Source: an uncultured Clostridia bacterium
GTDB taxonomy: Bacteria > Bacillota > Clostridia > Oscillospirales > Acutalibacteraceae
DNA length: 64,000 bases
Reading direction: 5' to 3'
Assembly: GCA_947631855.1 (NCBI GenBank)
Contig: CANRMX010000002.1
Location: forward strand, 60,143-124,142
Below the pieces are notes generated by a model. The model made no database searches and was not told the DNA's origin. It was given only the letters and a program-made list of their open reading frames with translations. Every line of letters begins with the position of its first letter. Within the stretch, counting starts at the first letter, position 1. Positions 55,923 through 64,000 of this stretch are shown one piece after another. A program made the position numbers and the translations under genes.

Positions 55923-58900
55923 TTACCCATCCACCTTCTCCACACCCAGAGAAGTCTGCTCGCCGTTGATGTCCCAGTCGGCGGTGTACCCGGAAAGAGT
56001 CCCGTAGATCACGCTGTCCCCCAGCACGTCCCCCAGCACACCGGTCTCGTTATCCTTGAGCACCTTCTCCACCACCGGGCTGCCCTGATGGTACACCCGG
56101 ATGTGGTCGGTCACGTTGAAGCCCGCGTCCCGGCGCATGGACTGCACCTTGCTGACGATCTCCCGCACGAAGCCCTCTTCGATGAGCGCCTGGGTGAGGG
56201 TGGTATCCAGCGCCACGGTGAGCCCCCGGTCGGACACACTGGTGAAGCCCTCCCGCTGGGCGGCCTCTACCAGCAGCTCCTCCTCGGTGAGGGAGACTTC
56301 GCCATCGGGCGTGGCAACGGTGATCGCGCCGGTCTCGTCCAGCTGGGCCTTGGCTTTGGCCCCGTCCAGCGCGGCCAGGGCTTCCCGCACCGCGGCCAGG
56401 CGCTTGCCCAGCTTCTTACCCAAAATGCGCAGCTGGGGCTTGAAGGTGTACTGCACGAAGCCCGAGAGGTCTCCCACGAATTCCAGGGATTTGATGTTGA
56501 GCTCCTCCAGCACGATCTTCCGGAAAGCCTCGCCCAGGCCGGGATCGGCGCTGGTGTAGAGCTTCGAGAGAGGCTGGCGGTTCTTGAGGTTGGAGAGGTT
56601 CCGCGCGGAGCGTCCCAGGGTGACGATGCGCAGGACTTCCTCCATGCTGGCCTCCAGGTCTTTGTCGATGCGGTCGCTCTCCACTTCTGGCCAGTCGCAG
56701 AGATGTACGCTCTCCGGGGCTGCGGGATTCACCGAGCAGACCAGATTGCGGTAGATCTCCTCGCTCATGAAGGGCGCCATGGGAGCCGCCAGCTTGGCCG
56801 TGGTGACCAGCGCCGTGTAGAGAGTCATATAGGCGGCCAGCTTATCCGGGCCCAGCCCTTCGCCCCAGAAGCGCTCCCGGCTGCGGCGGACGTACCAGTT
56901 GCTCATCTCATCCACCAGCTGCTGCAGCGCCCGGGCGGCCTCCGGCACCCGATAGGCCGAAAGGTGCCCGTCTACCAGCGCCACCGTGGTGTTGAGCCGG
57001 GACAGCAGCCACCGGTCCAGCACGGTGAGGCTGCAATCGGACAGGGCATATTGGGAGGCGTCGAAGCCGTCGATATTGGCGTAGAGCACAAAGAAGGCGT
57101 AGGTGTTCCACAGGGTGGAGAAGAATTTCTTCTGCCCCTCGGTGACGCCCTTTTCGCTGAAGCGGCTGGGCAGCCAGGGCGCAGAATTGGTGTAGAAGTA
57201 CCAGCGCAGGGAATCCGCGCCGAATTTCCCCAGGGCCTCCATGGGATCCACCGCATTGCCCTTGGATTTGCTCATCTTCCGGCCGTCCTCGTCCTGCACC
57301 AGCCCCTGCACCAGCACGTTCTTATAGGAGGTGCTGCCGAACAGCAGGGTGCTGATCCCCAGCAGGGAATGGAACCAGCCGCGGGTCTGATCCACCGCCT
57401 CGCTGATGAAATCCGCCGGGAACTGACTCTCGAAAAGCTCCTTGTTCTCGAAGGGGTAGTGATACTGCGCAAAGGGCATGGCGCCGGAATCGAACCAGCA
57501 GTCGATAACCTCCGGCACCCGGTGCATCTCTCCGCCGCACTCGGGACAGGTGAGGGTCACCTGATCCACAAAGGGCCGGTGCAGCTCGATGTCGTCGGGG
57601 CAGTTTTTGGACATAGATTTCAGCTCTGCGATGCTCCCCACCGCGTGCTTGTGTCCGCAGGAGCACTCCCAGATATTGAGGGGCGTGCCCCAGTAGCGGT
57701 TGCGGGACAGGGCCCAATCCTGGATGTTTTCCAGCCAGTTGCCAAAGCGCCCCTCCCCGATGCCCTTGGGGATCCAGTTGATGGTGTTGTTGTTCCCCAC
57801 CAGCGCGTCCCGCACGGCGGTCTCCCGGATGAACCAGCTCTCCCGAGCGTAGTAGATCAGCGGCGTGTCGCACCGCCAGCAGAAGGGATAATCGTGCTCG
57901 AACTTCGGCGCGGAGAACAGCAGGCCCCGGTCTTCCAGATCCTGCAAAATGGGGGTGTCCGCATCCTTGCAGAAGGTGCCCGCCCACTTGGTCTCCGGTG
58001 TCATCTGGCCCTTGCCGTCCACCAGCTGCACCAGCGGCAGACCGTATTTCCGGCCCACCTTGGCATCGTCCTCGCCGAAGGCCGGGGCGATATGCACCAC
58101 GCCGGTGCCGTCGGTCAGGGTCACATAGTCGTCGCACACCACATACCAGCACTTTTCCGCCGGGTGGACAAAATCAAACAGAGGGGTGTATTCCTTATAT
58201 TCCAGGTCTTTGCCCTTGCAGCGCTCCAGCACCTGGTACTCGCCCTCGCCCAAAACGGCGTCGCACAGGGCCTCGGCCAGATAGTAGACCTCGCCCTTGG
58301 CGGCCACCTTCACGTAGTCTTCTCCGGCGTTGACGCAGAGCGCCACGTTGCTGGGCAGCGTCCAGGGCGTGGTGGTCCAGGCCAGGATGAAGGCGTCCTC
58401 CCCTTTCACCGGGAATTTGGCGATGGCGGAGCGCTCCTTCACGGTCTTGTAGCCCTGGGCCACCTCGTGGGAAGCCAGAGGCGTGCCGCAGCGCGGGCAG
58501 TAGGGCACCACCTTGAAGCCCTTATACAGCAGGCCCTTGTCGAAGATCTCCTTGAGGGCCCACCATTCCGATTCGATATAGTCGTTGTCGTAGGTGACGT
58601 AGGGGTGCTCCATATCGGCCCAAAAGCCCACGGCCTTGGAGAAATCCTCCCACAGGCCCTTGTATTTCCACACGCTTTCCTTGCAGTGGGCGATGAAGGG
58701 CTCCAGGCCGTAGGCCTCGATCTGGTCCTTGCCGTTGATGCCCAGCTCCTTTTCCACCTCCAGCTCCACCGGCAGGCCGTGGGTATCCCAGCCGGCCTTG
58801 CGCAGCACCTGCTTGCCCTTCATGGTCTGGAACCGAGGGAAAAGATCCTTGAAGGCGCGGGTCTGCAGATGCCCGATGTGGGGCTTGCCGTTGGCGGTGG

Positions 58901-59048
58901 GCGGGCCGTCATAGAACACATAGGGCTCCGCGCCGGCCCGCTGGGCCACGCTCTTCTCGAAGATGTGCTTCTCCTCCCACAGCTTTTCCGTCTCCCGCTC
59001 CCGCTCCACGAAATTCATATTGGGGGCGACTTCCTTGTACAATGCCAT
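55923..59048 (-). CDS. ileS: Isoleucyl-tRNA synthetase
   Basis: DGPPTANGKPHIGHLQTRAFKD (HIGH), KMSKSKGNAVDP (KMSKS), ALSRNRYWGTPLNIWEC; start at MALYKEVAPN. Confidence 0.97.
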   Translation of the reverse strand: MALYKEVAPNMNFVERERETEKLWEEKHIFEKSVAQRAGAEPYVFYDGPPTANGKPHIGHLQTRAFKDLFPRFQTMKGKQVLRKAGWDTHGLPVELEVEKELGINGKDQIEAYGLEPFIAHCKESVWKYKGLWEDFSKAVGFWADMEHPYVTYDNDYIESEWWALKEIFDKGLLYKGFKVVPYCPRCGTPLASHEVAQGYKTVKERSAIAKFPVKGEDAFILAWTTTPWTLPSNVALCVNAGEDYVKVAAKGEVYYLAEALCDAVLGEGEYQVLERCKGKDLEYKEYTPLFDFVHPAEKCWYVVCDDYVTLTDGTGVVHIAPAFGEDDAKVGRKYGLPLVQLVDGKGQMTPETKWAGTFCKDADTPILQDLEDRGLLFSAPKFEHDYPFCWRCDTPLIYYARESWFIRETAVRDALVGNNNTINWIPKGIGEGRFGNWLENIQDWALSRNRYWGTPLNIWECSCGHKHAVGSIAELKSMSKNCPDDIELHRPFVDQVTLTCPECGGEMHRVPEVIDCWFDSGAMPFAQYHYPFENKELFESQFPADFISEAVDQTRGWFHSLLGISTLLFGSTSYKNVLVQGLVQDEDGRKMSKSKGNAVDPMEALGKFGADSLRWYFYTNSAPWLPSRFSEKGVTEGQKKFFSTLWNTYAFFVLYANIDGFDASQYALSDCSLTVLDRWLLSRLNTTVALVDGHLSAYRVPEAARALQQLVDEMSNWYVRRSRERFWGEGLGPDKLAAYMTLYTALVTTAKLAAPMAPFMSEEIYRNLVCSVNPAAPESVHLCDWPEVESDRIDKDLEASMEEVLRIVTLGRSARNLSNLKNRQPLSKLYTSADPGLGEAFRKIVLEELNIKSLEFVGDLSGFVQYTFKPQLRILGKKLGKRLAAVREALAALDGAKAKAQLDETGAITVATPDGEVSLTEEELLVEAAQREGFTSVSDRGLTVALDTTLTQALIEEGFVREIVSKVQSMRRDAGFNVTDHIRVYHQGSPVVEKVLKDNETGVLGDVLGDSVIYGTLSGYTADWDINGEQTSLGVEKVDG

Positions 59049-59093
59049 GTCCACTTTCCTTTCCTGCGAGAAATGATTTTGCCGAGCCAAACG

Positions 59094-59350
59094 CAAAAAA
59101 GGCCCTGTCCACCGGGACAAAGCCTTAACTTTGCTGTACCACCCATGGGTCTTTTCCGCGCCGGTCACAGACTGCAGCGCTTTCCCGGTAACGGCGGGCG
59201 CCGGCCTCCCCTACTCAGGCGCGTGCCCTTTGGGTTTGCAACTCGGGAGGGATGTCCGAAAGGGAAGCTCGCACCGGCTCGCACCCGCCGCCGGCTCTCT
59301 GAGGCGAAACGCCCCCGGACCTGTCTCCGTCACGGTTTTTCCTGCTTTTT
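59094..59350 (-). ncRNA. T-box leader of ileS
   Basis: Minus strand GGGTGGTACAGC (T-box, 59133-59144) followed by terminator AAGGCTTTGTCCCGGTGGACAGGGCCTTTTTT upstream of an aminoacyl-tRNA synthetase gene. Confidence 0.92.
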
Positions 59351-59395
59351 ACGGGTATAGTTGTACCACAATCCGGCCGGGAAGTCAAGCCCTTT

Positions 59396-59869
59396 TCAGT
59401 CAAACCGGATGTGGCAGTACCCGTTTGGATTCTTTTCCAGATACTTCTGGTGGTATTCCTCCGCCGGGTAGAAGTTTTCCAGGGGCTTGCACTCCACCAC
59501 CACGGGCGCGGCGATTGCAATCGACAGCTGCTCCAGTGCACGGCGAGCGGTGTCCCCATCGGCAGGATCGGTATAGTAGATGCCCGTGCGGTACTGGATG
59601 CCCACGTCCTCCCCCTGCCGGTTCACCGAAGTGGGGTCGATCACCGCGAAATATTTTTCCAAAAGGGCCCCCAACGGCAGTTGCTGGGGATCGTAGGCCA
59701 CCCGCACCGTCTCCGCATGGCCCACGTGATCCAGCTTCACCTGCTCGTAGGTGGGGTTGGCCACCGGGCCGTTGGCGTAGCCCACCGTGGTCTCCAGCAC
59801 GCCGGGGAGCAGATCGAAATATTTCTGGCAGCCCCAGAAGCAGCCGCCGGCCAGATAAATCTCCTTCAT
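59396..59869 (-). CDS. msrA: Peptide methionine sulfoxide reductase MsrA
   Basis: MKEIYLAGGCFWGCQKYF, TTVGYANGP, DPTSVNRQGEDVGIQYRTGIYY. Confidence 0.96.
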   Translation of the reverse strand: MKEIYLAGGCFWGCQKYFDLLPGVLETTVGYANGPVANPTYEQVKLDHVGHAETVRVAYDPQQLPLGALLEKYFAVIDPTSVNRQGEDVGIQYRTGIYYTDPADGDTARRALEQLSIAIAAPVVVECKPLENFYPAEEYHQKYLEKNPNGYCHIRFD

Positions 59870-59873
59870 GGTC

Positions 59874-61163
<1,290 letters not shown>

Positions 61164-61204
61164 CCTGTCACCTCATTTTGTCTTATTTTGATTTGTATCG
61201 CATC

Positions 61205-61321
61205 GCCGACTGCCGCGCGAGCCGCCTCCCGAGCCCTGGGAACCAGGGCCCGCGCCCTTTGGGCGCGCCGGGCTCCGGGCAGGGCCCGGAGCCCGGCGGG
61301 AGGCGGCGGCTGGCGGTCAGC
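61205..61321. repeat. Nested palindromic element with four-way-junction architecture
   Basis: P1 61221-61231/61297-61307; P2 61233-61239/61243-61249; P3 61251-61257/61261-61267; P4 61268-61280/61284-61296; outer P0 61205-61214/61312-61321 (9 of 10). Confidence 0.85.
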
Positions 61322-61327
61322 ACAAAA

Positions 61328-62611
61328 TTATCCTTCCGCGCTTTCCAAAGCGCGCTTGCCGATATCCCGCCGGTACTGGACGCCCTCAAAGGTGATGGTC
61401 TCCGCGGCGGCGTAGGCGCGGTCCAGCGCCTCCCGCAGGGTGCCGCCCAGGGCCGTGACCCCCAGCACCCGGCCGCCGTTGGTGACGAAATTTCCGTCCT
61501 TTTCGGCGGTGCCCGCGTGGTACACCGTGGCGCCCGCCACCTGGCCGTCCGCGCCCAGCCCGCAGATCACCTTCCCCTTGGGATAGCTCCCCGGGTACCC
61601 GGCGCTGGCCAAAATCACGCAGGCGGCGTGTTCGTCTTTCCAGTGGATGGTCAGCTGATCCAGCGTCCCGGCCCGCACTGCCAGCAGGATATCCACAAGA
61701 TCGGTATCCAAACGCGGCAGCACCACCTGGGTCTCGGGATCGCCGAAACGGCAGTTGTACTCGATCACCTTCGGCCCCTGAGGCGTGAGCATCAGCCCGA
61801 AATACAGGCACCCCTTAAAGGGCCGCCCCTCGGCTTTCATGGCCCGCACCGTGGGCAGGAAGATTTTCTCCATGCACTCTGCCGCCACCGCCTCGGTGTA
61901 GAACGGGTTGGGGCTCACGGTGCCCATGCCGCCGGTATTGGGGCCGGTGTCGCCGTCCCCCACCCGCTTGTGGTCCATGGAGGACACCATGGGGCACACG
62001 GCCTCTCCGTCGGTGAAGCTCAGCACCGTCACCTCGGGCCCGGTGAGAAATTCCTCCACCACCACCCGGTCGCCTGATGCGCCGAAAATTTTTTCTTCCA
62101 TCAGCACCCGCAGGGCCTCTGCGGCCTCCGCCTCGTTGTTCGCCAGGATCGCTCCCTTGCCCACGGCCAGGCCGTCGGCCTTCACCGCCACGGGGTATTC
62201 TCCACGGCTGCGGATATAGGCCATGGCCTGCTCCGGGTCGTCGAAGACTTCGTAATCGGCGGTGGGGATGCCGTACTTCTTCATGAGATTTTTGGAGAAG
62301 ACTTTGCTGCTCTCGATGATCGCGGCGTCCCGGCTCGGGCCAAAGGCGGCCACGCCGTTGGATTCCAGAAAATCCGCCATGCCTTGGGCCAGCGGGTCCT
62401 CCGGCGCGATAAACACCAGGTCCACCCTGTTTTCTTTGGCAAAGCGGAGGACGCCCTCCTGATCCGTCACGGCGATGGGCACGCACACCGCATCCTTGCC
62501 GATGCCGCCGTTGCCCGGCGCGCAGTAGAGCCTGCCCACCTTGGGGCTCTCCTTCAGCTTGCGGACGATGGCGTGCTCCCGCCCGCCGGAACCCAGCACT
62601 AAAATGTCCAT
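61328..62611 (-). CDS. purD: Phosphoribosylamine-glycine ligase
   Basis: MDILVLGSGGREHAIVRKL, FGPSRDAAIIESSKVFSKNLM, VKADGLAVGKGA, EYNCRFGDPETQV. Confidence 0.97.
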   Translation of the reverse strand: MDILVLGSGGREHAIVRKLKESPKVGRLYCAPGNGGIGKDAVCVPIAVTDQEGVLRFAKENRVDLVFIAPEDPLAQGMADFLESNGVAAFGPSRDAAIIESSKVFSKNLMKKYGIPTADYEVFDDPEQAMAYIRSRGEYPVAVKADGLAVGKGAILANNEAEAAEALRVLMEEKIFGASGDRVVVEEFLTGPEVTVLSFTDGEAVCPMVSSMDHKRVGDGDTGPNTGGMGTVSPNPFYTEAVAAECMEKIFLPTVRAMKAEGRPFKGCLYFGLMLTPQGPKVIEYNCRFGDPETQVVLPRLDTDLVDILLAVRAGTLDQLTIHWKDEHAACVILASAGYPGSYPKGKVICGLGADGQVAGATVYHAGTAEKDGNFVTNGGRVLGVTALGGTLREALDRAYAAAETITFEGVQYRRDIGKRALESAEG

Positions 62612-62657
62612 CTACACTCACTATCCTTTTTCGGTGAAATCCAAAGAATGGGCTGCC

Positions 62658-63836
62658 TCAGTGGTGGAACAGCCGGATGCCGGTGAAGGCCATGGCGATG
62701 TTGTACTTGTCGCAGACCTCGATCACGTTGTCGTCCCGGATGGAGCCGCCGGGCTGGGCAATATACGCCACGCCGCTCTTCCGCGCCCGCTCGATATTGT
62801 CCCCAAAGGGGAAGAAGGCGTCGCTGCCCAGAGAGACCCCGGTCATGCCGTCCAGCCAGGCGCGGCGCTCCTCCCGGGTGAAGACTGCCGGCTTCTCGGT
62901 GAAGAACTGCTCCCACATGCCGTCGGCCAGCACGTCCATGTATTCGTCGGAGATGTACACGTCGATGGTGTTGTCCCGGTCGGGCCGGCGGATGTCGGGC
63001 CGGAAGGGCAGATTCAACACCTTGGGGCACTGGCGCAGGTACCAGTTGTCGGCCTTGTTGCCCGCCAGGCGGGTGCAGTGGATGCGGCTCTGCTGGCCTG
63101 CGCCTACGCCGATGGCCTGGCCGTCCTTCGCGTAGCACACGGAATTGGACTGGGTGTATTTGAGGGTGATCAGCGAAACGATCAGGTCGCGCTTGGCACC
63201 GTCGGGCAGGGTCTTGTTGGCGGTGGGCAAATTGGCAAGAATCGCCTCGTCGATCTTCAATTCGTTGCGGCCCTGCTCAAAGGTGATGCCGAAGACATCC
63301 TTGTGCTCCACAGGAGCGGGGATGTAATCGGGGTCGATCTGCACCACGTTGTAGCCGCCCTTGCGCTTGGATTTGAGGATCTCCAGCGCCTCGTCGGTGT
63401 AGCCCGGGGCGATGATGCCGTCGGACACCTCCCGCTTGAGCAGCAGGGCGGTCTCCTTATCGCACACGTCGGAGAGGGCGGCCCAATCGCCGTAGGAGGA
63501 CATGCGGTCGGCCCCACGGGCCGCGGCGTAGGCGCTGGCGATGGGCGAAAGCTCCAGATCGTCCACGAAGTAGATCTTTTTCAGCGTGTCCGAAAGGGGC
63601 ACGTACACGGCGGCCCCGGCGGGGCTCACGTGCTTGAAGGACGCTGCCGCGGGCAGGCCCGTGGCAGCTTTCAGCTCTTTGACCAGCTGCCAGGAATTGA
63701 ACGCATCCAGAAAGTTGATGTAGCCGGGCTTGCCGTTCAAGACCTGCACGGGCAGTTCGCCGCCGTCCTGCATGAAGATGCGGGAGGGCTTCTGGTTGGG
63801 GTTGCAGCCGTATTTCAGGGAAATTTCGTTGGGCAT
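62658..63836 (-). CDS. Stand-alone AICAR transformylase (PurH AICARFT domain without the MGS/IMP cyclohydrolase domain)
   Basis: LKYGCNPNQKPSRIF, LNGKPGYINFLDAFNSWQLVKEL, SFKHVSPAGAAV, IGVGAGQQSRIHCTRLAGNKAD, SDAFFPFGDN. Confidence 0.93.
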   Translation of the reverse strand: MPNEISLKYGCNPNQKPSRIFMQDGGELPVQVLNGKPGYINFLDAFNSWQLVKELKAATGLPAAASFKHVSPAGAAVYVPLSDTLKKIYFVDDLELSPIASAYAAARGADRMSSYGDWAALSDVCDKETALLLKREVSDGIIAPGYTDEALEILKSKRKGGYNVVQIDPDYIPAPVEHKDVFGITFEQGRNELKIDEAILANLPTANKTLPDGAKRDLIVSLITLKYTQSNSVCYAKDGQAIGVGAGQQSRIHCTRLAGNKADNWYLRQCPKVLNLPFRPDIRRPDRDNTIDVYISDEYMDVLADGMWEQFFTEKPAVFTREERRAWLDGMTGVSLGSDAFFPFGDNIERARKSGVAYIAQPGGSIRDDNVIEVCDKYNIAMAFTGIRLFHH

Positions 63837-63909
63837 GGGGATGTTCCTTTCTTTTGTCGGCCTGCCGGTTTGGGCAGGGCGTGGGTTTGGGTGGATGCAG
63901 TGGCTTCCG

Positions 63910-64000
63910 GCCCGCCGCGCGCCCGCGCCTTTTGGCGCGGGCCGCCGGGCGCGAAGCGCCCCGGCGCGTACCCGCCGCCGCTGGCGGCGGGTACGCGCGG
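63910..64000. repeat. GC-rich hairpin cluster at the window end
   Basis: GCCCGCGCC-TTTT-GGCGCGGGC; CCGGGCGC-GAA-GCGCCCCGG (one bulge); GCGCGTACCCGCCGCC-GCT-GGCGGCGGGTACGCGC. Confidence 0.85.

Noticed and set aside
52148-55945. 1265-aa minus-strand ORF antisense to the MFS, GAF and rhamnosidase genes
   Set aside because: The plus strand has recognisable protein families with RBSs and promoters throughout. The antisense translation is low-complexity (Gly/His/Arg/Ala-rich) with no family motif, as expected from GC-rich codon usage.
55884-59360. 1158-aa plus-strand ORF antisense to ileS and its T-box
   Set aside because: The opposite strand is unambiguous ileS; the antisense product is compositionally biased and crosses the T-box and a terminator.

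Overview
The window is a GC-rich chromosomal segment of an endospore-forming Clostridia (Firmicutes) genome. Most genes are on the minus strand, and much of the content is conserved housekeeping: lysA(partial)-engB-lon-clpX-clpP-tig, rnhB-ylqF-lepB-rplS, rlmN-prpC-prkC-rsgA-thiN, rsmB-fmt-def-priA-rpoZ-gmk-remA-yicC, scpA/scpB, rpmB, ispA-xseB-xseA-nusB, ileS with a T-box leader, msrA, purD and a stand-alone AICAR transformylase. Two sporulation clusters stand out. The first is spoVM (a 28-aa ORF missing from the supplied track) - sipL-like (DUF3794/LysM) - spoIVA - a small single-pass membrane protein - an M50 protease. The second is a complete spoIIIAA-AH operon. No phage, transposase, CRISPR or defence system was recognised. 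The least explained sequence is intergenic: (i) tRNA-Leu(TAA) followed by a trailer complementary to its own T-arm and 3' strand, then a third copy of the tRNA 3' end and a ~750-bp mosaic of near-perfect hairpins; (ii) a ~117-bp nested palindrome between purD and an oxidoreductase gene that folds on paper as a four-way junction; (iii) a similar hairpin cluster at the window end; (iv) a promoter plus ~100-nt hairpin/terminator unit between spoIIIAH and nusB. All calls come from reading the sequence and the translated ORFs. No database search or folding program was run.
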